Shown piece by piece: positions 16,384 through 27,662 of a stretch of 64,000 nucleotides of DNA. Under the pieces are notes generated by a model. It was not told the DNA's origin. It made no database searches and saw nothing but the letters and a program-made list of their open reading frames with translations. Both the position numbers and the translations under genes were made by a program. Origin of the DNA: Bradyrhizobium sp. in8p8 (lineage in GTDB: Bacteria > Pseudomonadota > Alphaproteobacteria > Rhizobiales > Xanthobacteraceae); contig NZ_AUGD01000011.1 of the NCBI RefSeq assembly GCF_000426845.1, forward strand, positions 203,423-267,422, given 5' to 3'. Numbering within the stretch: position 1 is the stretch's first letter; each line of letters begins with the position of its first letter.

Positions 16384-17391
16384 CTAATGCGACCTGGCCA
16401 AACAGAACGCCACGACCTGCTCCAGCGCGCTCTTCATCGGCGAGGACGGGAACAGCGCCAGCGCGTCCACCGCCATGGCGCCGTAATGCTGGGCGCGGCT
16501 CAGCGTGTCCTCGAGCGCGCGGTGCTTGTTCATGAGCCCGATGGCGTGGTCAAGATCGGTATCGCCGATCTCGCCTCGCTCCAGCGCGCGGATCCAGAAC
16601 GCGCGCTCGGTGTCGTTGCCGCGGCGGAAGGCGAGCACGACCGGCAGGGTGATCTTGCCCTCGCGGAAATCGTCGCCGGTGTTCTTGCCGAGCTTGGCGC
16701 TCTTGCCCCCGTAGTCGAGCACGTCGTCCACGAGCTGGAAGGCGATGCCGAGATTCATGCCGACCGAGCGGCAGGCGGTCTGCTCCGCCTTCGGGCGGTT
16801 GGCGATGACGGGGCCGACCTCGCAGGCGGCGGCGAACAGTTCAGCGGTCTTGCCGCGGATCACGGCGAGATATTCGTCCTCGGTGGTCGCGGTGTTTTTG
16901 GCGGCGGCAAGCTGCATCACCTCGCCCTCGGCGATCGTGGCGGCGGCTGCGGAGAGGATGTCGAGCGCGCGTAGCGATCCGACCTCGACCATCATGCGAA
17001 ATGCCTGGCCGAGCAGGAAGTCGCCGACCAGCACGCTCGCCTCGTTGCCCCAGAGCATGCGCGCCGACAGCTTGCCGCGGCGCATCTCGCTCTCGTCGAC
17101 GACGTCGTCGTGGAGCAGGGTGGCGGTATGCATGAACTCCACGGAAGCGGCGAGCTTGATATGGCCGTCGCCGGTGTAGCCGGCGAGGTTGGCCATGGCG
17201 AGGGTCAGCATCGGCCGCAGCCGCTTGCCTCCGGAGGAGATCAGATGGTTGGCGACTTCCGGGATCATGGTGACGTCCGAACCGGTCCGCGACAGGATCG
17301 TGGCGTTGACGCGCTCCATGTCAGGAGCGACAAGGGCAACCAGCTCTTCGATCGACGCGCCGGGAGCTTCGAAAGGTACGATGACGGCCAC
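16384..17391 (-). CDS. ispB: Polyprenyl (octaprenyl/decaprenyl) diphosphate synthase
   Basis: This trans-prenyltransferase builds the long isoprenoid side chain of ubiquinone. The 335-residue product has the first Asp-rich motif LLHDDVVDESEMRRG and the second FQLVDDVLDYGG, plus GGKRLRP. The GTG at 17391 gives the usual N-terminus (VAVIVPFEAPGASIEEL) and family length; an open frame continues upstream but is not protein-like. It is divergent from the DUF2007 gene over 129 bases. Chain length (8 or 10 units) cannot be read with certainty; Bradyrhizobium makes Q-10, which would favour decaprenyl. Confidence 0.93.
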   Translation of the reverse strand: MAVIVPFEAPGASIEELVALVAPDMERVNATILSRTGSDVTMIPEVANHLISSGGKRLRPMLTLAMANLAGYTGDGHIKLAASVEFMHTATLLHDDVVDESEMRRGKLSARMLWGNEASVLVGDFLLGQAFRMMVEVGSLRALDILSAAAATIAEGEVMQLAAAKNTATTEDEYLAVIRGKTAELFAAACEVGPVIANRPKAEQTACRSVGMNLGIAFQLVDDVLDYGGKSAKLGKNTGDDFREGKITLPVVLAFRRGNDTERAFWIRALERGEIGDTDLDHAIGLMNKHRALEDTLSRAQHYGAMAVDALALFPSSPMKSALEQVVAFCLARSH

Positions 17392-17520
17392 GCCGGTCTC
17401 CAATATTTGCCCGGAAGGGCTATTCTGATGCAAAGACAATAGAAACTGGCGGCGCACCCGGCAAGACCTCGGAACCATTGACATCAGCCGCCTACCCCTT
17501 TCAGGCAGGAGATCTGCGTT

Positions 17521-17748
17521 TTGCGTGAACTGGTTCGGACCAACGACATGGTGCTGGTGTCGGCGATCGGCGCGCTGCTCGACGGCGCCAACATCCATCA
17601 CCTGGTGCTGGACCAGAACATGAGCATCATCGAGGGCTCGCTCGGCATCTTGCCGCGGCGGATCCTGGTTCACGAGGACGATGTCCTGGAGGCAAGGGAG
17701 CTCCTCACCGAGGCCGGCCTCAGCCACGAATTGCGCGGCGATGATTGA
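17521..17748 (+). CDS. DUF2007 domain protein (75 residues)
   Basis: This small signal-transducing-like domain protein has VRTNDMVLVSAIGALLDGANI and a LGILPRRILVHEDDVLEAREL segment, the DUF2007 pattern. The start is TTG, with AGGAG 9 bases upstream. It overlaps the methyltransferase gene by 8 bases (ATGATTGA arrangement), so the two are translationally coupled. DUF2007 proteins bind no known ligand; pairing with a TrmN6-type methyltransferase is a recurring arrangement in this group as far as I recall. Confidence 0.85.
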   Translation: MRELVRTNDMVLVSAIGALLDGANIHHLVLDQNMSIIEGSLGILPRRILVHEDDVLEARELLTEAGLSHELRGDD

Positions 17749-18568
17749 GGCCGCGGACATGACCGAGGATGCTTTTCTCGGCGGGCAATTGCGGCTCAGG
17801 CAGAAGCGGTCCGGCCATCGCGCCGGGCACGATGCCATCCTGCTTGCGGCGGCCACCGACGCCCGGGCGGGGGACCGCGTGGTCGATCTCGGCGCCGGCG
17901 TCGGCACGGCCGGATTGGCGCTGGCCCGGCGCGCCGCAGGGATCAGGCTGAGCCTCGTCGAGATCGATCCGGAGCTGGCGGAGCTTGCGCGCGGCAACGC
18001 GCTGGCAAACGGGATTGCCGCCGAGACGATCGTGCTCGACGTCACGGCAGATGCGCAGGCCTTCGCGGCAAATGGTCTCGCGCCCGACAGCGTCGATGCA
18101 GTGTTGATGAATCCGCCCTTCAACGATCCGGCGCGGCATCGCGGCTCGCCCGATCAGGCGCGCCACGCCGCTCATGTGGCGACGGAGGACACTCTGCATG
18201 CGTGGGTGCACGCAGCGCGTCGAGTCCTGCGCTCGAACGGTGTGCTGACGCTGATCTGGCGGGCAGATGGACTGGCGGACGTGCTGGCGGCGCTGTCACG
18301 CGGCTTCGGCAGCCTCTCGATCCTGCCGGTCCACGGCGAGGCGGAACGGCCGGCCATCCGAGTGCTGGTGCGTGCGGTGAAGGGCGGCCGTGCGCCGACG
18401 CGTCTGCTGCCGGGCCTGATGCTGAATGACGCGTCGCGTTCGTCCGGAAGCGAGGTGACGGAGATTTTGGAAGGGAGAGCGGCCTTGCCGCTGGTGGAAC
18501 CTCGAGGGCTTACCGGGGAAGCGATTCCGGCTGTTGCTCCTGCGGGGAGGTCAGGCGGATCGCCATGA
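17741..18568 (+). CDS. TrmN6/YfiC-type tRNA (adenine-N6)-methyltransferase
   Basis: The 275-residue SAM-dependent methyltransferase has the cofactor loop VVDLGAGVGTAGLALA, the acidic VEIDPEL and the catalytic NPPF motif (about residue 124), typical of N6-adenine methylation. E. coli TrmN6 methylates A37 of tRNA-Val. Starts at 17741 (overlapping DUF2007) and 17759 are both possible. The Gly/Ser/Pro-rich C-terminus reads over a small minus-strand ORF (18510-18608). Confidence 0.82.
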   Translation: MIEAADMTEDAFLGGQLRLRQKRSGHRAGHDAILLAAATDARAGDRVVDLGAGVGTAGLALARRAAGIRLSLVEIDPELAELARGNALANGIAAETIVLDVTADAQAFAANGLAPDSVDAVLMNPPFNDPARHRGSPDQARHAAHVATEDTLHAWVHAARRVLRSNGVLTLIWRADGLADVLAALSRGFGSLSILPVHGEAERPAIRVLVRAVKGGRAPTRLLPGLMLNDASRSSGSEVTEILEGRAALPLVEPRGLTGEAIPAVAPAGRSGGSP

Positions 18569-18608
18569 ACAGCGCGCCAATCAGCAGCATCAGCAGATAG
18601 ATTTTCAT
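18510..18608 (-). CDS. Small predicted membrane peptide (32 residues)
   Basis: The peptide starts MKIYLLMLLIGALFMAIRL, a basic residue followed by one hydrophobic helix, then a polar, Gln/Pro-rich tail ending in LPR. GGAG lies 8 bases before the ATG (GCGGAGAACATC), a good ribosome site. Its 3' half overlaps the end of the methyltransferase gene on the opposite strand. It is too short for usual gene callers; I recognise no family. Single-span small proteins of this form are common in bacterial inner membranes. Confidence 0.5.
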   Translation of the reverse strand: MKIYLLMLLIGALFMAIRLTSPQEQQPESLPR

Positions 18609-18718
18609 GATGTTCTCCGCTGCCTATTGCAGCCTCCAAACGGGAAATCTGCAAAACACGTTCCGGGCACTTCCAATGACACTCGCGTGATAAGAAATGG
18701 TTAATCAGAGGTAACGGC

Positions 18719-19627
18719 ATGGCCGAGCAATTGAACGATCGTGAGAGTTCCGGCCTGGCCGACAGACTCATGCAATATCTGCCGGCCCGCTTTCGACCGG
18801 GCACGGCGGTGGTCCCGGTGGTGCGGCTGTCGGGCGTGATCGGCGCCGTGACACCGCTGCGCCCCGGTCTGACGCTTGCGGGCATCGCCAAAGTGCTGGA
18901 GCGCGCGTTTTCGTATCGACACGCCAAGGCGGTGGCGCTCGTGATCAATTCTCCAGGCGGCTCGCCGGTGCAGTCGCGCCAGATTTATCTGCGCATCAAG
19001 CAACTCGCAGCGGAGAAGAAGCTGCCGGTGCTCGTCTTCGTGGAGGACGTCGCGGCCTCGGGCGGTTACATGATCGCCTGTGCCGGCGATGAGATCATCT
19101 GCGATCCCTCATCGATCCTCGGCTCGATCGGCGTGGTCGGCGGCAGTTTTGGTTTTCAGGAGGCGATCAGGCGGCTCGGCATCGAGCGGCGTCTCTACAC
19201 ATCAGGCGAGCACAAGGCGATGCTCGATCCGTTCCTCCCGGAGAATCCCGACGACGTCGCCAGGTTGAAAGCGATCCAGCGCGAGATCCATCAGATCTTC
19301 ATTGCGCTGGTGAAGGAGAGCCGCGGCGCACGGCTGAAGGGAGCGGACGAGACGCTGTTCACCGGAGAATACTGGGCCGGCGATAGCGCCATCGCGCTGG
19401 GCCTCGCAGACGGTATCGGCGATCTCCGCTCAACTCTTCGTGCCCGCTATGGCGAGAAGGTTCTCACTCCCGTGATCGCGCAACCGACCGGGCTGCTCTC
19501 CGGCTTCTTGGGCCGGAAATCGCCTGGCGCGGGGCAGCTTTCAGCCCTGGAGTCGATCGCCGGCCTGCCGGACGAGCTGATCTCGGCAGTCGAGACGCGC
19601 GCGATCTGGGCAAAATTCGGGTTCTAG
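18719..19627 (+). CDS. S49 family serine peptidase (SppA/SohB-like)
   Basis: The 302-residue product has the S49 core: INSPGGSPVQS, the catalytic Ser in DVAASGGYMIAC and the Lys in YTSGEHKAMLDPF, then FTGEYWAGDSAIALGLADGIG. S49 peptidases cut signal-peptide remnants or membrane proteins with a Ser-Lys dyad. It lacks an obvious N-terminal membrane helix, so it may be peripheral. AGAGGT lies 6-11 bases before the ATG. Confidence 0.9.
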   Translation: MAEQLNDRESSGLADRLMQYLPARFRPGTAVVPVVRLSGVIGAVTPLRPGLTLAGIAKVLERAFSYRHAKAVALVINSPGGSPVQSRQIYLRIKQLAAEKKLPVLVFVEDVAASGGYMIACAGDEIICDPSSILGSIGVVGGSFGFQEAIRRLGIERRLYTSGEHKAMLDPFLPENPDDVARLKAIQREIHQIFIALVKESRGARLKGADETLFTGEYWAGDSAIALGLADGIGDLRSTLRARYGEKVLTPVIAQPTGLLSGFLGRKSPGAGQLSALESIAGLPDELISAVETRAIWAKFGF

Positions 19628-19731
19628 GCCAAGCCCGCCCGCGCCAATTGGCCCGGGCCGGGCCAATTGCGGCGCAGGCCCATCTGGGTAACAATGTGCG
19701 TGGGGGCTGAGCACTAGACGAGGATCGACCG

Positions 19732-19923
19732 ATGCCGCCGTTCGTCGCTTTCGCGGGCGTGCTGGGCGGGCTTGCCGTGGTCCGTTGGGCCTACAAGACC
19801 GCCATGAAGATCAACCAGGAGCTGGATGAGATGCGCCTGTCGCGCGTCACCGAGGCCGCTCCCATGGGGGATATCAAGACACTGAAGCGAGACCCCGTGT
19901 CGGGGGCCTACCGGCCGGGTTAG
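19732..19923 (+). CDS. Small hypothetical protein with one membrane helix (63 residues)
   Basis: An N-terminal hydrophobic stretch (FVAFAGVLGGLAVVRWAYK) is followed by a charged segment with INQELDEMR and a GAYRPG ending. No known domain is recognised. A clean start-stop frame, intact codon pattern and spacing 100 bases after the S49 gene support it as a real gene. Confidence 0.65.
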   Translation: MPPFVAFAGVLGGLAVVRWAYKTAMKINQELDEMRLSRVTEAAPMGDIKTLKRDPVSGAYRPG

Positions 19924-19944
19924 GAGCTGCCTTTCACATGCATC

Positions 19945-20022
19945 GTCATTCCGGGTCGCCCGTAGGGCGGACCCGGGATCGTCGGATTCCGGGTTCGATG
20001 CTGCGCATCGTCCCGGAATGAC
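19945..20022. repeat. Dispersed palindromic repeat, family B copy 1
   Basis: Arms GTCATTCCGGG and CCCGGAATGAC bracket two internal short stems (CCGGGTCGCCCG, TTCGATGCTGCGCATCG). Same family at 23189 and 63772; a decayed piece is near 52021. Confidence 0.75.
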
Positions 20023-20111
20023 TGGTCAATTAAGCCCTTCGCCTTGATTCCCATCCTTGCCGTCGATACGGTCCCGCGCGATTCAACCCCCCGCGAGAGC
20101 CCGATCTGACG

Positions 20112-21047
20112 ATGGACGCCTCATTGCCCGCCCATATGCGCCCGGAACGCTCGTTCCAGGGCTTCATCCTCGCGCTCCAGCGGTTCTGGGCCGAGCAGGG
20201 CTGCGTGATCCTGCAGCCCTACGACATGGAGATGGGTGCGGGCACCTTCCATCCGGCGACCACGCTGCGTGCGCTCGGGCCCAAACCCTGGAACGCCGCC
20301 TATGTTCAGCCCTCGCGGCGGCCCAAGGACGGCCGCTACGGCGAGAACCCGAACCGGATGCAGCACTACTACCAATTCCAGGTCATCATGAAGCCGTCGC
20401 CGCCGAATCTTCAAGAGCTATACCTGAAGTCGCTGGCCGCGATCGGCATCGATTCCGCCGTGCACGACATCCGCTTCGTCGAGGATGACTGGGAGAGCCC
20501 GACGCTGGGTGCGTGGGGCCTCGGCTGGGAGTGCTGGTGCGACGGCATGGAGGTTTCCCAGTTCACCTATTTCCAGCAGGTCGCCGGCTTCGAATGCGCA
20601 CCGGTCGCGGGCGAGCTCACCTATGGTCTCGAGCGCCTCGCGATGTATGTGCAGGGCGTCGACCGCGTCTATGATCTCAACTTCAACGGCCGCGACGGGG
20701 ACCAGAAGGTCACCTATGGTGACGTCTTCCTGCAGGCCGAGCAGGAATATTCGCGGCACAATTTCGAAGTCGCGGATACCGCGATGCTGTTCGAACAGTT
20801 CAAGATGGCGGAAGCGGCCTGCCGGAAATATCTCGATGCGGGCTGGAAAGATGGGAAGCGCGAGGCGCATCTGATGGCGCTGCCGGCCTACGACCAGTGC
20901 ATCAAGGCGAGCCATGTCTTCAACCTGCTCGATGCGCGCGGCGTGATCTCCGTGACCGAGCGGCAAAGCTACATTCTTCGCGTGCGCGAACTGGCAAAAG
21001 CCTGCGGCGAGGCCTGGATCCATACTGAAGCGGGCGGAGCGGCCTGA
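20112..21047 (+). CDS. glyQ: Glycyl-tRNA synthetase alpha subunit
   Basis: The alpha subunit of the bacterial alpha2beta2 GlyRS activates glycine. The 311-residue length fits. Conserved stretches are FQGFILALQRFWAEQGCVI, QPYDMEMGAGTFHPATTLR and the ARPS motif region VQPSRRPKDGRYGENPNR. It overlaps glyS by one base (TGATG), ensuring equal production. Confidence 0.97.
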   Translation: MDASLPAHMRPERSFQGFILALQRFWAEQGCVILQPYDMEMGAGTFHPATTLRALGPKPWNAAYVQPSRRPKDGRYGENPNRMQHYYQFQVIMKPSPPNLQELYLKSLAAIGIDSAVHDIRFVEDDWESPTLGAWGLGWECWCDGMEVSQFTYFQQVAGFECAPVAGELTYGLERLAMYVQGVDRVYDLNFNGRDGDQKVTYGDVFLQAEQEYSRHNFEVADTAMLFEQFKMAEAACRKYLDAGWKDGKREAHLMALPAYDQCIKASHVFNLLDARGVISVTERQSYILRVRELAKACGEAWIHTEAGGAA

Positions 21048-23146
21048 TGCCCGATCTTTTGCTTGAACTGTTCTCGGAAGAAATCCCCGCGCGCATGCAA
21101 GGCAAGGCGGCTGACGATCTGCGCCGCATGGTCACCGACAAGCTCGTCGCCGAAGGCCTCGTCTATGAAGGCGCGAAGGCCTTCGCGACGCCGCGCCGCC
21201 TTGCGCTCACCGTGCACGGCATCCCCGCGCGCCAGCCGGACCTCAAGACCGAACGCCGCGGACCCAAGGTCGGCGCGCCCGATGCAGCCGTGCAGGGCTT
21301 TCTGAAAGCGACCGGTTTGAAGTCGCTGGACGAAGCCAAGATCCAGCGCGACCCCAAGGGTGATTTCTACATCGGATTGATCGAGAAGCCGGGCCGCGAC
21401 GCGATCGACGTGCTCGCGGAGATCCTTCCCGTGATCATTCGCACCTTCCCCTGGCCGAAATCGATGCGCTGGGGCGCGCGCTCGGGCAAGCCGGGCTCGC
21501 TGAACTGGGTGCGTCCGCTGCACGCGATCACCGCGACCTTCGGGCTCGAGACCGAAGAGCCCGATGTCGTGAAGTTCGAGGTCGACGGCATTGAAGCCGG
21601 CCAGACAACTTATGGCCACCGCTTCCTGGCGCCGGCGCCCATCTCTGTGCGCCGCTTCGAGGACTACGAAGCCAAGCTGCTCGACGCCAAGGTCGTGCTC
21701 GATCCCGAAAGGCGCAAGGACGCGATCCTCACCGACGCCAAGCAGCTCGCGTTCGCGCAAGGGTTCGAACTGGTGGAAGACCAGAACCTGCTGGACGAGG
21801 TTGCCGGCCTCGTCGAATGGCCGGTCGTGCTGATGGGCTCGTTCGAAGAAGAATTCCTGGCGACGCCGGCGGAAGTGATCCGCGCCACCATCCGCAACAA
21901 CCAGAAGTGCTTCGTGGTGCGCGATCCCAAGACGGGCAAGCTCGCCAACAAGTTCATCCTGGTCGCCAACATCGAGGCCACCGATGGTGGCAAGACCATC
22001 GTCGCCGGCAACGAGCGCGTCATCCGCGCGCGGCTGAGCGATGCGAAGTTCTTCTACGAGACCGACCTGAAGACCAAGCTCGAGGAGCGGCTGCCGAAGT
22101 TCGAGCAGATCGTGTTCCACGAGAAGCTCGGCACGCAGGCGGAGCGCATCAAGCGCATCGAGCGACTCGCGGCCGAGATCGCGCCGCTGGTCGGCGCCGA
22201 TGTCGCCAAGGCGGTACGTGCCGCGCATCTGGCGAAGGCGGATCTGCTGACGGAAGTCGTCGGCGAATTCCCCGAGGTGCAGGGGCTGATGGGCAAGTAC
22301 TACGCGTTGGCGCAAGGCGAGGAGGCTTCCATCGCGGTCGCCTGCGAGGAGCATTACAAGCCGCAAGGTCCTGCCGATCGCGTGCCGACCGATCCGATCA
22401 GCGTCGCGGTCGCGCTTGCGGACAAGCTCGACACGCTGGTCGGCTTCTGGGCGATCGACGAGAAGCCGACGGGCAGCAAGGATCCGTATGCACTGCGGAG
22501 AGCGGCGCTCGGTGTGATCAGGCTGATTGCCGAGAACGACTTGCGTCTGTCGCTCCTGAAGATCGCGACCTCCGCGCTTGCCGGCCTGTCGGTGAAGGCG
22601 GCCGAAGCGCAGAAGCTCCCGAGCGACCTCCTCGCTTTCTTCGCCGACCGGCTCAAGGTCCAGCTTCGCGAGCAGGGTGCCCGTCACGATCTCGTGGATG
22701 CCGTGTTTGCGCTCGGCGGTCAGGATGATCTCCTGATGATCGTCCGCCGGGTCGAAGCGCTCGGCAAATTCCTCGAGACCGACGACGGCAAGAACCTGCT
22801 CGCCGGCACCAAGCGCGCCAGCAACATCCTCTCGATCGAGGAGAAGAAGGACAAGCGCACGTTCGATGGCGCGCCGGATGCTGCGCTTTACAGCCTTGTC
22901 GAGGAGAAGGCGCTGGCGCAGGCGATCGGCGAGGTGAAGGCGGAAGCCAGCGCTGCCGTCGCCCGGGAAGACTTCGCCGTGGCGATGAGCGCGATGGCAG
23001 AGCTGCGCCCGCCCGTCGATGCATTCTTCGACAAGGTTCGCGTCAACGACGACGATGCAAGGGTGCGCGAGAACCGGCTGAAGCTGCTGAACGAAATCCG
23101 CAGCGCCACGCGTGCGGTGGCGGACTTCTCGAAGATTCAGGATTGA
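21047..23146 (+). CDS. glyS: Glycyl-tRNA synthetase beta subunit
   Basis: The 699-residue beta subunit binds tRNA-Gly. It begins PDLLLELFSEEIPARMQ, typical, and ends with a DALR-type anticodon-binding region (NRLKLLNEIR). The start codon is the ATG shared with the glyQ stop. No cysteine cluster or other oddity is visible. A family B repeat follows the stop. Confidence 0.97.
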   Translation: MPDLLLELFSEEIPARMQGKAADDLRRMVTDKLVAEGLVYEGAKAFATPRRLALTVHGIPARQPDLKTERRGPKVGAPDAAVQGFLKATGLKSLDEAKIQRDPKGDFYIGLIEKPGRDAIDVLAEILPVIIRTFPWPKSMRWGARSGKPGSLNWVRPLHAITATFGLETEEPDVVKFEVDGIEAGQTTYGHRFLAPAPISVRRFEDYEAKLLDAKVVLDPERRKDAILTDAKQLAFAQGFELVEDQNLLDEVAGLVEWPVVLMGSFEEEFLATPAEVIRATIRNNQKCFVVRDPKTGKLANKFILVANIEATDGGKTIVAGNERVIRARLSDAKFFYETDLKTKLEERLPKFEQIVFHEKLGTQAERIKRIERLAAEIAPLVGADVAKAVRAAHLAKADLLTEVVGEFPEVQGLMGKYYALAQGEEASIAVACEEHYKPQGPADRVPTDPISVAVALADKLDTLVGFWAIDEKPTGSKDPYALRRAALGVIRLIAENDLRLSLLKIATSALAGLSVKAAEAQKLPSDLLAFFADRLKVQLREQGARHDLVDAVFALGGQDDLLMIVRRVEALGKFLETDDGKNLLAGTKRASNILSIEEKKDKRTFDGAPDAALYSLVEEKALAQAIGEVKAEASAAVAREDFAVAMSAMAELRPPVDAFFDKVRVNDDDARVRENRLKLLNEIRSATRAVADFSKIQD

Positions 23147-23188
23147 GGCGACGATCTTCGATCAAGCGCTGGCGCAGCAACCAACGCT

Positions 23189-23228
23189 GTCATTCCGGGG
23201 GCGCCCGAAGGGCGCGCCCCGGAATGAC
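23189..23228. repeat. Dispersed palindromic repeat, family B copy 2 (short)
   Basis: GTCATTCCGGGGGCGCCC faces GGGCGCGCCCCGGAATGAC around AAG, a nearly continuous palindrome. It could end glyS transcripts, though no T-run follows. Confidence 0.7.
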
Positions 23229-23237
23229 GGCTGTGGC

Positions 23238-23276
23238 AAAAAAGCCCCGCCCGGCGGGGGGAGGACCGGGCGGGGC
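23238..23276 (-). terminator. Rho-independent terminator for the DUF1236 gene
   Basis: On the minus strand a GC-rich stem (GCCCCGCCCGG / CCGGGCGGGGC, plus coordinates 23244-23254 and 23266-23276) is followed by TTTTTT. It lies about 60 bases after the DUF1236 stop. Confidence 0.8.
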
Positions 23277-23336
23277 CGGATGCCCGCTTCACTGCTCGCG
23301 CCAGCCTGATGCGACGCGCCGGACATCTACTCGATC

Positions 23337-23690
23337 TCAGTCCACCACCTCGACGATGCGGCGCGAGCGCGGTTCGACCAGCACGGTCTCGCCGTTCACG
23401 ACGGTGTAGCGATAAGTGGTGGCCCCGAAACGTTGCGGCACGTCATAATAAGTGACGCCCGCCTCGGGTAAGGTGGTGCCGACCACGACGCGATCCGGAA
23501 TGCTGAAGGGCGGCACACGCTGTTGCACGACATATTCACGGAATGCCGGCCGCTGTTCGGCCGCAATCGTCACTGCGCTGTCGACCGACGCAGGTGCGCG
23601 TCCGACCGTGACTCCGCTTTGCGCCTGCGCGGCAAGGGGCGAGCCGATCGCGGTCGCGAGCGCTGCAAGAGCAAGAATCCTGTTCCGCAT
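23337..23690 (-). CDS. DUF1236 domain protein, secreted
   Basis: The 117-residue product begins MRNRILALAALATAIGS, a signal peptide with AQAQ cleavage site near residue 22, then a domain with FREYVVQQR, PFSIPDRVVVGTTLP and YRYTVVNGETVLVEPRSRRIV, the DUF1236 pattern of periplasmic proteins in Rhizobiales. GGAAGGAG lies before the ATG at 23690; in-frame sequence upstream is not used. Function unknown. Confidence 0.85.
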   Translation of the reverse strand: MRNRILALAALATAIGSPLAAQAQSGVTVGRAPASVDSAVTIAAEQRPAFREYVVQQRVPPFSIPDRVVVGTTLPEAGVTYYDVPQRFGATTYRYTVVNGETVLVEPRSRRIVEVVD

Positions 23691-23917
23691 GGGCAACTCC
23701 TTCCACTTGGTTTTGTAGGACGCGCAAGCGGCGCGACCGGTTGCCAATGCATGCCCAAAGCCAATGTTCCGGCAAATGGCCTGCCGTATTCGCGGCAATT
23801 TCGGGCAGTTTTCGTGAGCGCGGGGAACTCGCAGCGCGTCTTACGCATCTCTACTCCCGGAACCCGGCCGGGTATGATCCGCGCGCGATTCGCCCCAACT
23901 CCACAGAAAGATAGTTC

Positions 23918-24073
23918 ATGCACATCACCGTCGCCCACATTTCGCCGATCCTGTCGTTGATTGCGGGCGTGCTCATCCTGATCATGCCGCGGCTGCTCAA
24001 CCTCATCGTCGCGATCTTCCTCATCGTCAACGGCGCGATCGGGCTCGGGCTCCTGAAGTGGCTCCGCTTCTAG
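23918..24073 (+). CDS. DUF3096 small inner-membrane protein (51 residues)
   Basis: The peptide is almost wholly hydrophobic: an amphipathic start with HISPILSLIAGVLILIMPRLL and a second helix NLIVAIFLIVNGAIGLGLL. This is the DUF3096 layout. The gene is short and easily missed. A weak AGAAAG lies before the ATG. It is divergent from the DUF1236 gene; the function is unknown. Confidence 0.8.
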   Translation: MHITVAHISPILSLIAGVLILIMPRLLNLIVAIFLIVNGAIGLGLLKWLRF

Positions 24074-24169
24074 GCGTTCACTTTTCGGAACTGTTCGTCT
24101 TGCGCGGGCCCGCCCAAAGTGGTGTAAGGCCCGCGATTTCCCATTCCTCTCGCAGGTTGTGTGCAAGCT

Positions 24170-27094
<2,925 letters not shown>

Positions 27095-27112
27095 CAAAGC
27101 GCAGATTGACGC

Positions 27113-27148
27113 GAGAGAGGCGGGGCGAAACCCCGCCTCTCTCATTTT
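27113..27148 (+). terminator. Rho-independent terminator of ppdK
   Basis: A perfect 13-bp stem GAGAGAGGCGGGG / CCCCGCCTCTCTC (27113-27125, 27131-27143) with loop CGAAA is followed by ATTTT. Confidence 0.85.
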
Positions 27149-27185
27149 ACGCGGCGCTCTTTCCTGCGAGGGGCCCTGCGACGAA

Positions 27186-27243
27186 CCAATCCAGACTGCC
27201 TCAGCGGAAAGGCTCTGGATTGCTTCGCTGCGCTCGCAATGAC
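27186..27243. repeat. Dispersed palindromic repeat, family A copy 3 (partial)
   Basis: It holds AATCCAG and the right arm GCTTCGCTGCGCTCGCAATG of family A; the left outer arm is missing. Confidence 0.65.
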
Positions 27244-27650
27244 GAGATTGCGGCATGTACTCGATGCACACTCCTTCATCGCCCGGCTTGCCGCGGCGAT
27301 GCGGTATGCCGAGACGACGTCGATGAATCGAGAAGCTGCGGCCCACGGGATGCCCGCTTTCTCAGCGCATGACGGAAGCAACTTGGCGTAAGGCGCTATC
27401 TCATCGCGCGTCCCTTCTTGATAGGCATGCGTAAGGGTTCCTTCACCATCCGCGTTGACCGCTTGTTTACCGCTTCGAATGATGCGGCGTTTACCACGGC
27501 GCAGCATCACCCGGTGAAATCACCTGTGCTCGCTTGAGTGTGCCGCACGGGCCACGCGGATTAACGCCCCGGCAACCTAAATTAGATACTTACGATAAAG
27601 ATCGAATTGCACGGATGTACTGAGTTCGATCGGACCAGCGTAAGCGTAGC
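27244..27650. other. Gene-free region upstream of the SleB-type gene
   Basis: A minus-strand frame at 27142-27510 crosses the repeat and lacks protein-like features or a ribosome site. An AT-richer stretch near 27570-27610 may hold the promoter of the downstream gene. Nothing else is supported. Confidence 0.4.
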
Positions 27651-27662
27651 GTGAGCGTATCG

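Noticed and set aside
20969..22687. A 572-residue open frame antisense to glyS
   Set aside because: Its composition follows from the glyS codons; glyS itself is certain.
27142..27510. Minus-strand 122-residue frame upstream of the SleB-type gene
   Set aside because: It includes the family A repeat and has no ribosome site or protein-like pattern.
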